Positions 49,301 through 61,423 of a stretch of DNA of 64,000 nucleotides are shown here, piece by piece (within the stretch, counting starts at the first letter, position 1; each line of letters begins with the position of its first letter). The notes beneath the pieces are model-generated. The model saw nothing but the letters and a program-made list of their open reading frames with translations. It was not told the origin of the DNA and did not search any database. The stretch lies in contig NW_018384422.1 in NCBI RefSeq assembly GCF_001417965.1, positions 847,692-911,691 on the forward strand. The letters run 5' to 3'. The stretch comes from Exaiptasia diaphana (Eukaryota > Cnidaria > Anthozoa > Actiniaria > Aiptasiidae). The position numbers and the translations under genes are program-made.

Positions 49301-52300
49301 TTTCCTACTTCTTATTTCTTCTCATATATAACATACTAATATTACCTAAAACTGCAATGCCATCATTGAAATATGTAACACATTATTAGACACTAGAGAG
49401 CAGTGTTTCAGACAGCAGTAGTACCCAATCTGCCATTTCTGATGAATGGATAGACACTCCTGGATTAGATGCTATGATTGATGAACAAGAACAGTTTGAA
49501 GCCCTAACATCTGCTGCTGATTGCCGCTGTGAAGTTGACTTCACCAAGGTATGACAGCTACTTAGCAAAGAGTTTTTTATTTTAATGTATGTAATAGGTG
49601 ATAATCATAGGATGGTAAATGGACAGTGGTAAATTCAATAACATTGAAGGTTTCTCATTTGTTTTAACAGTATTTTAGTGATTTGAATGTACATTTATCG
49701 AGTACTGGACTACTGCTTCCTTTGTTAGTCATGGGTGAAGATGGATCAGGGAAATCACTACTGGTGGCTAAATGGTATATAAATGGACTGCAATACTTGT
49801 CTATTAAGTTATAATCATTCTGATAATAATTGTAACCATAGGATTAACCTTCAACAAGCCACTATGCCTGGACGTCTTATTCTCTACCATTTTGTTGGTA
49901 CCACATCATCTTCATCTGCATGTCCTATCCTTATGCTAAGAAGGTTTACAATCCAGGTAGGAATAAAACTCATTCATGTTTGTTTTGTGCAACATACAGG
50001 GTTTTTGTCATGGGAGGTTTTGGTAATAGCAATGTAAGGAACCACAGTAATGAAGGAACTATAGTAGTGCAGCTTGGATGAGTTCTAAGATAGCGTAATA
50101 TATTATGGAAATGTGCATTATGGTGCATTTAATAACAAGCCAATGCCATCAAATTATACAAATGAAAAAAAACATAAATGTGTAATGAAAGGCTTTGTGT
50201 CTCTCTAAGCTATTGAAGTACATGAGGTCTACATCAACTCTACCCTGTGATCCTGTCAACTTGGAAGAAGAATTTCTGCGATGTTTAGAGAAAGTATCAG
50301 CCAAAATCTATGGTGGTGTTACCATAGTGATTGACTCAGCTGACAGATTACAGGTACTAGTCATGTTGGTCCCTCCTCTGTAGTGGGGTAGGGAGGAGGG
50401 GGGAGGGGTTGAATGGGATGGAATCTGTCAAAAAACAAAATATAAAACAAAACAAATGAAATGAGTTAATATTTCAAATCAAAATCCAACATTCATAATT
50501 TAAGTATTATTATTTAATTTGAATGATGCTCTGTGTGATGTAGGGTTGAAATAAGTTAAGTGTGTTGATAGATATAGCAATTATAATAATAATCATATCT
50601 GTCGTAGAGATGCTTCAGAGTTCATAATGTCATGGTCTTTGTTTCTAATAGGATGTAAGGAATCACATGCAGTGGCTACTGGATCCTCTTCCTGTTGGCA
50701 CCAGGGTGATTTTATCTGTCAGCACTAACACTTGTGCTAATGCTTGGAAGTAAGATTTATAAAATTTGATATCATTGAGTGTTTTTTATTAACAATGAAT
50801 TTTATCTGACAGACTATGGCCTACATTGAACTTAGAGCCTTTGAGTAAAGACAACCAGAGAAAAATGGTGTCTTCCTTGTGCAGTGAATCTATACAGGAT
50901 CAGGTCAGACAAAGTTTTGTTGTAGTAGTTTCTTGTACACACTACATTATTCCTGTCAATCAATTATTTCTTATACAATAATTCCATTTGATAAATATAT
51001 ATTTTTTATTATCAAAGATTTTTAAGATATAATTTCATCCATTCTTTTCTTATACATGTTGGTTAATTTGGGAATCAACAGCTCTTTTCTCATTTTCCTG
51101 ATGATTGTTATTTCACAGATCAATAAAGCTATCACAGAATGTTCCAATAAAGCTATTTCTAATCCAAGATTTCTAAGTCTAGTTGTTGCAGAGATAAACA
51201 GGTATTCTGGTGTAATTGTCAAAAATCAATACTCATGTTTACCGATATATTCAATCTTTTTGATTTTTAATTTTTATCATTGATGGATTTTGTAAGTCAT
51301 GCATAGACCCTAAAAAATAAATGATATAATTGTATTATGATAAGTGATTGATTAACTTCAATTGATTCTATTTCTAGCAAACGCAATGCAGATAATATTG
51401 ATGAAATACTATCTGAGTGTCTATCAAAGAAGGTACTTGAATTATTACGTACTACCAATCTACCATCATTTTACTAAAATTAATGCATTATTTTACTAAA
51501 ATTAATGCATTATTTTGTCTCAGAGGGATGACCATGAAATATGCATTTAGAAGTCACCAAGCCCTGTCCCATCTTTTAAAAACATGAAAATTATTAAATT
51601 TCATTCAGTTACTGGCTGTATAAATCACATGTGTGATGTCTATCTGTTACTATTACAGGATAATGTAGAATTGCTGGGTTATATAATACAACAGCAAACC
51701 TCACAGACTTTGGCTACCTCTCTTAAATTAGTAAGATCAGTGGTTGTATTCTGCTTTATTTCTCTAGTCTACTTTGTTTGTGTGTTTGCTCCACCTTTCC
51801 ATGTAAGAAAAGCCCTTTCTACTGTCACTTCTACTGTCGGTGTTTCTAAAGCAACAGTTGTGTAAAAAGATAAATTAAACACCGTAAAAAAGTAGGTGAA
51901 GTAACTTACTGACATTTTGGACGTTAATCCTTCGTCTTTTTTTTTAATCTGATGAAGCATTAACGTCCGAAATGTCAGTAAGTTACTTCTTCTACTTTTT
52001 TATGGTGTTTCATTTGTGATAATGTTTGCTCTTAGGCTTCGACAGCGTGCTAAATATTCTTTTGAATTTGTAGGAATGTGAGCAATGCAAACATTGATAT
52101 GAATAGTCTCATTTGTCAAATTCAAAGGAATAATTTACTTGCTATCGNGGCCTAAGAGCAACTGAAAAGGTGTATTAGAAATACCTAATCTATATACAAA
52201 TGTAAAATCTAAAAAAAATCCTTTATATTCTTGCCTAAAAATTTGTTGTTTAGTGCTTGCCTCAATTGAAAAATAATAATGTTTAGAAATGAATTTGAAT

Positions 52301-55300
52301 GAGTTAATAATTATGTTCTAAAAGGACTGTAAGTTTGCAGTATATAACGTCTTTATGATCTATACTTTTAGGTTCTTCAATACATTGCCTTATCAAGAAA
52401 TGGGCTGACAGAACCAGAACTTCTTAGTTTACTTCCACTGGAGTGGGCAGAATGGTTGTATATCTACTTATTGCTACACAATACACACATCCTGTCTACC
52501 AGGGTAGGGCAGGTTATGTTTGCTAGTCAACAGGTGAGACAGTGTTTTGTATTGTTATAGATATAGTATTGGTTAATGTACTTTAATTGATAGGAAAGAT
52601 AAATGAAATAAAATGAAATAAAATCATGAGGTTGTTTTCTTTTAAGGTTCACAGTGCTGTGTGTTTGTTGTTCAACCTCAATGACGACTCAGCAGAAACT
52701 CAGCTTGCACAACAAAGACTTGTTGCATTTTATCATGACAAAATTAAGTAAGAACAACAAATCAAATGAATATTTTCGTTGCTTTAGTGGCTCTTGGCCT
52801 TGCCAGAACTTGTAGTTGATAACATGTGGAACCAGCTCTAACTAAAGTACATAAACATAATTATGAATTATGTTATTCATTGGCAGATCTAGTTATAGTG
52901 GACTTGACTGAGAACTGTACCCTTTAGTTGATACAAAAAGATATAATATTTTTCTTTGAGCAGCATTTAATTCTTATACGCATGTGTTTAGAAACTGCCT
53001 GGTAACACGGCGGCTGATTGACGAGATGCCATGGCTTCTTTGTAAAACAAGACAGAAACAAGCACTGAAAGAATGTCTGTTGGACCTTAATGTATTTAGT
53101 TGCTTCTTTGAAAGGTTAACAATCTCTGATATCATGTTACTCAGTTGACTATTATTGTTTTAACAATGAAATATTCCATTGTCATCACTGTCATGACTTC
53201 CCCATCTCATCTGTTATTTGTAACTTTTAATGAACAGCCTTAGTTGCAGTACATGTATGTATTACCAGGAATATCTTGATAGGTGAACTCTGTGTTTTTT
53301 AGAGGCAGAATCTCTGAGCTGGTGCAGTACTGGAAATATGTTGGAGAAGAACAATCTAACATTGGTCAACTGTACCTTGAAGTCATCAAAAATATGAATG
53401 GAGGTATAACTACTAGTATTTATTAGTCCTTGTTTTAGTTCAGGTTGCATTGATTGCCAAACAATGATTGATCCAACCTTTCTCATTTAACTTTTTGGAG
53501 CAAAACAGACCTTTAACTTTCTTCATGTTTTATTACAATTCAGCAAATGAAGAGCCATCTGCAGGTATGGCTGACATCCTTGAAGCAGTTGGGCTTTTCT
53601 TGAAGTCATTGGGTTTGTTAAGTCAGGTCAGTATTAATATTTAAATAAAGATTTTTTGTAATTGAGAAGAACAACATGACTGTCTGTGTTGTGATAGTCT
53701 AAACTTGTTATTGTTGTTCAAACTTCTATTCTTTCTAACAGTTAACCGTTAAATAGGCCATCCTGGATTAATACTAATAAGGTTTTGAACAATGTGGTCA
53801 TGAAATAATATGTGGAATATTAATAACATGATTGTGTTGTTTTTTAGGCTGCACCTCCACAACACAAAGCACTAGAAATAAGAGAGAGTACCCTGGACCC
53901 TGATCATCCACTTGTTGCCCAGTCCCTTCATCATCTGGCCGAGCTGTATGCTCATTGGGGGAACTTCAGGTAACTATGGAAACAAAACACTGACAAATGT
54001 AATTATAAGTGAGTATTTTATGTCTTATTTTAGTGCTGCAGAGGCATTTTACAAGCAAGCAATTGAAATCATACAAAATGTGTTTGGAGCTGAACATCAA
54101 GCACTCATCAAGGTTGATTAGATTGTGTGTTTGTTAATTAATTGAACTTGTTAAATTAATCATTCATCTAATCAGTATAGCTTCTAATATTCATAAGTAT
54201 AAGACAGTATTATACCTCTTGCAGGATCTTGAAGGTCTGTCTATTTTATACAAGAAAAATGAAAAGTAAGTTAACTAATACAAACTACAGTAATTTATCA
54301 AATGTGACAGATATCAGTGATGTTTACAGGTTTTTTAATGTTTTTAAGGTATAATTTAGCAGAGGCTCATCATAAACGAGCTAATGTCATTAGGCGGAAG
54401 AGCGCAGCCATGGTATGTGTCTATTGTTTTCTTATTTTGCTTTCTCGTTGCTTTTGTTTTGGTTGTTGCTGATGACTTTCTTGTTTATTTGTACTATTTT
54501 GTATTTTTGTTTTGTTGTTGTTGTTGCTGATGTTTTGGTTCCATTTTCAGACAGAAAATCAAAATATGAAAAAGAAAATCCTCCAACTTGAAGAAGTTGC
54601 TGTAGGAACTGCTAGTAGTGAAGTTGCCAAAGCAATGAATGAGTTGGGAGTGCTGCTTTATCTACAGAACAATCATGAGTTAGTCCCACATTTCAATTAT
54701 TTTCCATTCAATTTCATTCATTATACTTTCTTTTCCATTTTTTATTCATTCATTCATTTGTCCATGCATTTCCCATTTGTTGATTCAACTCCCACTTCCT
54801 TCACATCACTCTTGATAGTGACATTTTGTTATTTTTAGCTCAGCAGAGTCATTTCTTCAACGTTCACTTGACATGCGCGAGGAGGTATTAGGTAAAGACC
54901 ATCCTGATGTTGCCCAGTCCCTACACAACTTAGCAGCTCTTTACAATGATCAAAAAATGTAAGCTAAGTAGTGGTTATGAATTACTATTTTTCCTCAGAC
55001 TTGCATTTCCCCCATTCTTGAATTGTGCCTTCGATGGAAGCTATATTAAATACTGTCAAAAAAGATATGTTTTATTTTTGTTTCCCTGTAGGTGTGATAA
55101 AGCAGAACCATTATACAAAAGAGCCCTTGAAATAAGAATGAAGGTAGGTTTTACTGTTTGTAGAACTTTAACAGAAATCTTTTCAAAGACGTTTCGTTGT
55201 TTTTAGACTCTTCCTCATCATAATGCCAGTCTTGCTTCGACAGTAAAGCATTTGGCAGTGCTGTTTAGAAAGCAGGTATAATACACACTTTGATTTGCTG

Positions 55301-56543
55301 GATGCCATTGTTCATAGATTTTTGTTTGATTGGGAGTTTATTGGTTTGATATTTTAGTTGGTTTGTCGTTATGTTTGTTTGTGTGTTGATCTGTTTGTTG
55401 TTGGATCATGGGTTTCTTAGTTCTTTTGGATATTTTATTGGCTTATTGGTTTATCTGTTGGTATGTTAGTTGGTTTGGTTGATTAGTGTACCGCACACGG
55501 TACACTATCGCACTAGGTAGACTATGATACTGTACCGCACACGGTACACTATCGCACTAGGTAGACTATGATACTGTACCGGACTAGGTACACTATCAGG
55601 CTAGGTAGACTATGACACTGTATCGCAACCGGTACACTATCGCACATCGATACATCGATACTGCACCGCACTAGGTACACTATCAGACGAGTAGACTATC
55701 ATACTGTACCGCACACGGTACACCATCGAAATAGGTAGATTATGGTACTGTACCGCAATAGGTACAATATCGCACTAGGTAGACTATGATACTGTACCGG
55801 ACACGGTACACTATCGCACTAGGTAGACTATGATACTGTACCGCNNNNNNNNNNNNNNNNNNNNNNNNNNNNNNNNNNNNNNNNNNNNNNNNNNNNNNNN
55901 NNNNNNNNNNNNNNNNNNNNNNNNNNNNNNNNNNNNNNNNNNNNNNNNNNNNNNNNNNNNNNNNNNNNNNNNNNNNNNNNNNNNNNNNNNNNNNNNNNNN
56001 NNNNNNNNNNNNNNNNNNNNNNNACTAGGTAGACTATGATACTGTACCGGACACGGTACACTATCGCACTAGGTAGACTATGATACTGTACCGCGCACGG
56101 TACACTATCGCATTAGCTAGACTATGATACTGTACCGCAGTAGGTACACAATCAGGCCAGGTAGACTATGATACTGTACCGCACAGGGTACACTATCCCA
56201 CTAGGTAGGCTATGATTCTGTACCGCACACGGTTCACTATCGCACTAGGTAGACTATGATACTGTACCGCACACGGTACACTCGATCCAAACGTGATACG
56301 CCTTCATTACACTCGATCTAAACGTGATACGCCTTCAATACACTCGATCTAAACTTGATACGCCTTCAATACACTCGATCCAAACGTGATACGCCTTCAT
56401 TACACTCGATCTAAACGTCATACGCCTTCAATACACTCGATCTAAACTTGATACGCCTTCAATACACTCGATCCAAACGTGATACGCCTTCAATACACTC
56501 GATCCAAACTTCATACGCGTGTTGTTGTTATTATTGTTATTGT

Positions 56544-56575
<32 letters not shown>

Positions 56576-57739
56576 TTGTTGCTGTTGTTGTTGCTGCTGC
56601 TGCTGTTGTTGTTGTTGTTGTTGTTGTTGTTGCTGCTGCTGCTGCTGCTGTTGTTGTTGTTGTTATTGTTGTTGTTGTTATTATTATTGTTGTTGTTGTT
56701 GTTGTTGTTGTTTGGTTGAAGTGTTATGTTGTCTGTTTCAGGGTAAATACGCCGAGGCTGAGCCGCTGTACAGGTAAGACTTAAAAAGATGTGTTTTCAA
56801 AGAAATTCCCCTAAAGAGATTTTCCCTCTTTGATCTCAGTGAATGCAGTAAATTTGCTCTATATGCAGACTAGAATTTAATGTTTTTGTCCCTGATCAAA
56901 TGAATCTTAGTGGCATACCTGTTTTTTTTTCTTTTTGCAGACGAGCGTTGGAAGCCCGTATTAGTGTGTTAGGTGAGAATCATCCGAGTGTTGGCACTGC
57001 ACTGAATAACTTGGCTGTTGTACTCTGTCTTCAGGTAAGAACATTAGATATTGATAACGAATCTGTCGGTAGGGGAAGGGTTGTTCATAACTTGTGGAGT
57101 TTGAGCTTATGTCTAAAGTATGTTGAAATTTGCCCATCGTGTTTCAAATACGACAGCGAGCTGTTCTTTCCTTTTCCTGTAGCTTGTAAGATATTCGAGG
57201 AGTAATTCGATGCATACTAAGTTTAATAGGCAAGGAATTACCATTCTTGCATTCTCACCCATAAAATGTTCGTGTAATTTTTAAAAACAGGGAAAGCAGT
57301 CAGAAGCCTTGCCATTGTACGAACGTGCATTAAAAATCTACGAACAATCGCTTGGTGCACACCATCCACGAGTTGCAGAAGCGATGATTAACCTTGCTAA
57401 ACTGTACTTCGATCAGGTAAGTGATTATTGAAATTAGCGCTTATGGAACTAGATTGGCGTTTATTTTAATCATCCCCATTGGTCAAACGGTCAACCTTTA
57501 ACGTATGAACAAAGGTATATTTGAGACTGGTGGACGAAGCTAGTCTAACTAGCTAATAACGACTTGTTATGTTAAAGGGCCAGCATGAGACTGCAGTCCA
57601 GCTTTATAAGCAAGCAAGTGAAATACAGAGTCATGAACAGTCCAGTCAATCACGACTGAGTATTCGAATGGGATCAGGAGACGTTCACAGTAGTGCCTCG
57701 AAACGGTCACCATCTGTTACTTCACCAGATAGTTTATAA
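46364..57739 (+). CDS. NPHP3: Nephrocystin-3 (34 exons)
   Basis: Ciliary protein of the inversin compartment. Exons: 46364-46829, 47244-47555, 47751-47878, 48180-48269, 48454-48539, 48700-48780, 48903-48972, 49077-49151, 49390-49548, 49671-49774, 49843-49956, 50210-50353, 50652-50749, 50813-50903, 51119-51201, 51378-51432, 51659-51730, 52372-52533, 52647-52747, 52992-53114, 53303-53403, 53544-53626, 53848-53969, 54034-54112, 54224-54265, 54349-54412, 54551-54678, 54839-54958, 55092-55143, 55207-55275, 56742-56773, 56941-57034, 57291-57416, 57578-57739. Total 1295 aa (human 1330). Starts MGTGSS, an N-myristoylation site as in human MGTASS. A coiled coil spans about 85-190, including [20 protein letters not shown]. 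The NTPase has a P-loop GEDGSGKS (about 510-517) and a Walker-B-like [12 protein letters not shown]. From about 933 the TPR repeats ([46 protein letters not shown]) run nearly to the C-terminus. Confidence 0.96.
47181..47194 (+). promoter_or_regulatory. RFX X-box-like site in NPHP3 intron 1
   Basis: The sequence GTTACCATGACAAC is an imperfect palindrome that fits the RFX X-box (GTTNCC-AT-RRYAAC type) used by ciliary genes. It lies 50 bases before exon 2. A weaker relative, GTTACCATGGCATC, is in intron 6 at 48804-48817. Motif match; binding not shown. Confidence 0.5.
51470..51514. repeat. Two-copy 22-base tandem repeat
   Basis: The unit ATTTTACTAAAATTAATGCA (plus TT) occurs twice in tandem in NPHP3 intron 16. 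Short local duplication. Confidence 0.75.
51877..52008. mobile_element. Foldback element 1 in NPHP3 intron 17
   Basis: Inverted arms of about 60 bases. The left arm AAACACCGTAAAAAAGTAGG continues through AAGTAACTTACTGACATTTT to GGACGTTAATCCTTCGTC. The right arm mirrors it through TTAACGTCCGAAATGTCAGT to CTTTTTTATGGTGTTT. The loop is T-rich. Non-coding; a MITE or hairpin element. Confidence 0.8.
52028..52161. mobile_element. Foldback element 2 in NPHP3 intron 17
   Basis: Begins TGCTCTTAGGCTTCGACAGC and ends with the inverted counterpart GCTATCGNGGCCTAAGAGCA. The arms are about 44 bases, reach AATTCTTTTGAATTTG-type sequence, and are somewhat diverged. It lies only about 20 bases from foldback element 1. 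No coding content. Confidence 0.75.
55486..56282. repeat. 44-base satellite array, with assembly gap, in NPHP3 intron 30
   Basis: Tandem array whose consensus unit is GTACCGCACACGGTACACTA followed by TCGCACTAGGTAGACTATGATACT (44 bases). Each unit contains the self-complementary GTACCG-CACA-CGGTAC. Variants (GGAC, CAAC, CAAT in place of CACA) are interspersed. A run of 179 N bases (55845-56023) interrupts it, so the true copy number is unknown and probably larger. Confidence 0.95.
55845..56023. other. Assembly gap (179 N)
   Basis: Undetermined bases inside the 44-base satellite. The gap sits in an intron, so the NPHP3 coding model is not affected. Confidence 0.99.
56277..56518. repeat. 31-base tandem repeat
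   Basis: About eight copies of the unit ACACTCGATCTAAACGTGAT followed by ACGCCTTCAAT, with C/T and G/T variants at fixed positions. It abuts the 44-base satellite on its left and the trinucleotide repeat on its right, within the same NPHP3 intron. Confidence 0.95.
56519..56712. repeat. (TTG/CTG/TTA)n trinucleotide repeat
   Basis: About 190 bases of TTG, CTG and TTA triplets that end 29 bases before NPHP3 exon 31. Its open frames (poly-Leu, poly-Cys/Tyr, poly-Val/Ala) are products of the repeat and not genes. Confidence 0.97.
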
Positions 57740-59727
57740 TACCTACCGTACCCCACCCTCGTGACTGGCACCCACCCTCATAACTGGTCGAGAACACGAG
57801 AATTGTTCGATCGATCACGAGAATTGTTCGATCGACCACAAGAATTGTTCGATCGATCACGAGAATTGTTCGATCGACCACGAGAATTGTTCGATCGATC
57901 ACGAGAATTGTTCGATCGATCACGAGAATTGTTCGATCGACCACGAGAATTGTTCGATCGATCACGAGAAGTGTTCGATTGCAGTCCATTAAACAAGGAC
58001 CAATAACGTTAGTTTTTTTATTACGCAAAATGTTCTCTTCCACAAGTTATTGATGTGAAGGTGCTCAGTATTTATAAAGTAATATATTAATATATAACTC
58101 ATTGCGCATGTGAAATAATATATATTGCCATTTGATAAGCGCGGTAAATATCATTATAATATGAAATCTAATATAAAATGCTGAAATTGTATTGAAATTG
58201 CGATAGATATAGTAATGTTAAACCATTATTGACTTAGTTTATTAGATAAACTTAAAAATCGTATACAGTATTGTATTTTAAAAATAAGTTAAGCTTTTTT
58301 TTAAAAAAAATGCTTTTAGGTATAAGATACTCACATTATATATGCCTTATATATGAAACTTAGTAATACTCAGCTCAAATTTATCAGAACATAAAGATTA
58401 TACCGAAATGGTAAATAGAAAATGAATTCATTCATTAGCGCCGTTTATCAGAATCCACTTATCATAAGCCTTTCAGTCCTCAGCTGTTCATTTCATACAA
58501 CGATTGTACGTAGCTTCGATTTAAAAGTTGTTTAAAAAGAATAGTGGCAAATAGAGGTAACATCTACCTATGACATATCCTTTTATTTCTAAGTTCCGTT
58601 CGAGTTGATTTTTTTTACAGCAATGAACACTAGTAAACGCTGTAATTGAATTTCCTCATTTATTGTCAATTTTGTTGATAAAAACAAGTTACCAGCATGC
58701 ATTAGTGTGACGGCTGCTTTAATCATGCTTTATTTATATTTTTTTATATTTTAATTATAACAGATTTATGTACTGCTAGGGCGCCCTCTTTTAATGACTG
58801 GCTATTTTTACTGAGCCAGTTCCGGTTTGATTGATGGTCAGCAAATGAGGACTATTAGAGAGAGAAACATTTTACTCAATTATTGCGCGAGTACGCTAGT
58901 TTTGAATTTCAAATCAAATGAAGAAATAAACATATTGTATTTTTTTTTTTGTTTCTATCTTTTTCTTCTTTTCTGGTTGAACTTTCTTTTATTTCCATTT
59001 TTTAACTCTTTTTTAAAAAAATCTTGCCTTGTACAATCAACCTTGAAGTCTATTTTGTCCCTACTTAACAACAAAAACAGCAAACGTCCATGCATTATTA
59101 TCAATAATCATCCGGAAGGATTTAAGTCTCAACGCTTTACTTCTCGTTTTAAAGGCTTTGTTGTTTTGAGAATGAAGAGCGAATCAATTCAAGGTTGTGG
59201 GAAATGAAACAGTGATGATTATGACTTCATTTTAAAGTTTTAAGGTATAGTTAACGATCACTTGGACAACGAGTTCTAAAAGATGGAAAGTAATATATCT
59301 CAATCAATCTCTAGTAAAGATTTGTTATCAAGTATGTTGCCAATCATCATAGTCCATTGATTCGTTGCCATTTTATATTCACAGTCATCGATTAATTGGA
59401 TTCATGTTTGTCAATCATTGTGCTCAGTTATACAAACATTTATGATAGTAAAAATTAAATAAGAACTGCGTGTGTTCTGCATCTTGTTTCAAGGTCTATT
59501 GAAACGAATTAGATGCGGAAAAAAAAAGCTCGTCGAATTAGAAATCGATGGTTTGACGACATAGAAGTAATTCAGGTGCAACGTTTGCGTCACAGGTTTT
59601 CATTTCAGTTGACATCAAGAGCAATGCAAGGTTTCACTCCCACAAAATTTGCCTGGTGACTGCTCGTATCTCATTAGATGTATTGAGCAATCAATAAGTG
59701 AATACACTGAGCAAGCTTCCTATCAGA
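57740..59727. other. Intergenic region between NPHP3 and the second GPCR
   Basis: AT-rich. It contains the NPHP3 3' UTR, beginning with the 21-base tandem repeat. No gene was recognised on either strand, and no conserved exon pattern was seen between about 58000 and 59700. Confidence 0.6.
57786..57976. repeat. 21-base tandem repeat in the NPHP3 3' UTR
   Basis: About nine copies of CGAGAATTGTTCGATCGATC plus A, starting about 50 bases after the stop codon. GATCGATCA and GATCGACCA variants partly alternate, giving a higher-order period near 42. The unit is a multiple of three, so frames stay open on both strands and make periodic heptapeptides. Each unit carries the palindrome TCGATCGA or its variant TCGATCGACC. 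Confidence 0.92.
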
Positions 59728-60822
59728 ATGGCGGCCATTTATGGTTCCTATGAACACATCTGGAACAAGTCCATCGACGAAGAGTACCGTCTTTTGCTGA
59801 GTTTCCTGAAAAAAGATTTTCCAACAATCAATTTGATTGGTGGTGTGGTTATAGCGACATTTGCACCGGTGATCATGGTGTCGAACGCCATTGTCATTAC
59901 TGCAATATGGAAAGATCCTTACAAACAACTACGAGCCTCGCCATCCAACATCATCATTGCAAGTATGGCGGTTTGCGACTTCTTAGTTGGTGCTGTCTGT
60001 AGTTTTATGCAGTGTTATTGGTTGTTAAGTATGGCTGTTCAAGCAGATTTCTCGTTTTATGCCGCTTCTTGTGCATTTGGCATCGGTTTGTTTTTGATTG
60101 GAGTGTCCGTTTTTCATGTTCTCGCATTAACGATCGATCGAGTGATCTCGGTGACTAACCCTCTGCTCTACAAAGTTCGTGTTACCAAGAAAAGGGTGAC
60201 TTATACTGTGTCTATAATATGGATATTTTTTATTATCATGGGTGGCTTGACTGTACCTTTATACAATCACTACTACATTCACTCTATCTTGGGAGCTTTC
60301 ATCGTTTTGTTTGCTGTTTTAGCAGTTTCTTTCTTCTCTTTTTACATAGTACTTAAAGTAAGACAACAGCAACACGAACTTAAAGAAGTCAACGCCATTT
60401 CCATGAAAAATGGTTCAATAAAACTACGAGAAAAAAAGTTGACAAAATCTATCGTGCTTATTGCAGTTATCCTTCAAGTTTGTTTCGCTCCACTGTGTAT
60501 CTTTTCCATGCTTCTTTTAATGTGCTCTGTTTGTCACGGTCATGTGAACATTATTATTGGTGGATATTGCCTGTCTTTAGTGCTAACACACGTTAATTCC
60601 TGCCTGAATCCATTCATTTATGCTTTTCGTCTTCCCAAGTTTAGAAAGCCTGTCAGTCTGGTTGTGAAATGGGTGTTTTGCTGTAAGCCAATCATAGTTC
60701 ACCTTAACGAATGCCCAGAATCTTCAGCTACATCACCTAAGATGAACAGAACCAATATACTGACAATACCGGATAGGTTAAACAGTCCTAGATTAAACCA
60801 TCGTCATTGTAGTGCATTTTAG
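59728..60822 (+). CDS. Rhodopsin-class (class A) GPCR, amine/adenosine-receptor-like
   Basis: Single-exon seven-transmembrane receptor of 364 aa from ATG 59728. The frame is open a further 30 bases upstream but only with a GTG, so the ATG is chosen. TM1 has SNAIVITAIW, TM2 has IIIASMAVCDFLVG, TM3 ends in IDRVISV (DRV in place of DRY), TM5-TM6 are joined by a loop with KLREKKLTKS, and TM7 has NSCLNPFIYAF. The TM7 NPFIYAF with a short tail resembles biogenic-amine, adenosine or melanocortin-type receptors, a group much expanded in cnidarians; ligand unknown. Possible palmitoylation Cys pair after helix 8 (FCCKP). The Cys expected at the start of TM3 is not clear (Cys residues lie at YAASCAF), so the loop disulfide is uncertain. 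Confidence 0.92.
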   Translation: MAAIYGSYEHIWNKSIDEEYRLLLSFLKKDFPTINLIGGVVIATFAPVIMVSNAIVITAIWKDPYKQLRASPSNIIIASMAVCDFLVGAVCSFMQCYWLLSMAVQADFSFYAASCAFGIGLFLIGVSVFHVLALTIDRVISVTNPLLYKVRVTKKRVTYTVSIIWIFFIIMGGLTVPLYNHYYIHSILGAFIVLFAVLAVSFFSFYIVLKVRQQQHELKEVNAISMKNGSIKLREKKLTKSIVLIAVILQVCFAPLCIFSMLLLMCSVCHGHVNIIIGGYCLSLVLTHVNSCLNPFIYAFRLPKFRKPVSLVVKWVFCCKPIIVHLNECPESSATSPKMNRTNILTIPDRLNSPRLNHRHCSAF

Positions 60823-61423
60823 ATTGGAGAACTATTGTTGTGTATGGCACTGCTGTCCGTTTTTTAGGTTTATCTGTGGATAACTACAAGATTGCTAGAT
60901 AATATAAGATAAGATGTACGGAATAAGATGTAACGGCAAAAATGAATATGGAAACTGAGAGTTTTTTATAACACTGCAGATTATTGAAGTAACCCTTGTT
61001 TTCCCTTTGTGTCCATACCTTTGACAAAGCAAATATCGGCAGTATTTGTCTGACGAGTTAACTGATATATATGTATTCTGCATGTATTTATAGGAAAACA
61101 CTAAAACTGTACAAAGAACAACATCAAACATGTACTGTGGACTATTTTTTTATTGATTCAATTTAATGTGATCTGTCAGCCTATTTACCTCTAATCTCGA
61201 CCTTCAGGAGAAATGTGGCAGCTGCTTATTGCTGTCATTCACGTGACAAAACTTTGTAAATTCATTGGTTGTTCAGGGCTTCTTTATTATTAAATCTGAT
61301 ATTCTAATTCCGAAAAGCAGTCCGCGTCTGATGTAGTGTATTCTCGAGACTTAAAAAGATTTCTTTGCGCAAATAATTATTGCATTACTTAACAAGCGAC
61401 TTCTCCGAGGAAGAAAGGAAGGC
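60823..61423. other. Intergenic region upstream of the last gene
   Basis: The 3' flank of the GPCR and the 5' flank of the next gene on the same strand. No reading frame of note and no recognisable regulatory motif with good support. Confidence 0.5.

Noticed and set aside
55486-56518. Possible CRISPR array
   Set aside because: The 44-base and 31-base units are contiguous satellites without unique spacers, in a eukaryotic intron.
56448-56784. Poly-Leu, poly-Cys and poly-Val/Ala frames
   Set aside because: Translations of the TTG/CTG/TTA repeat inside an NPHP3 intron.
57717-58043. Heptad-repeat proteins on both strands after NPHP3
   Set aside because: They arise because the 21-base repeat is a multiple of three. 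No start context, splice support or homology; kept only as a repeat.
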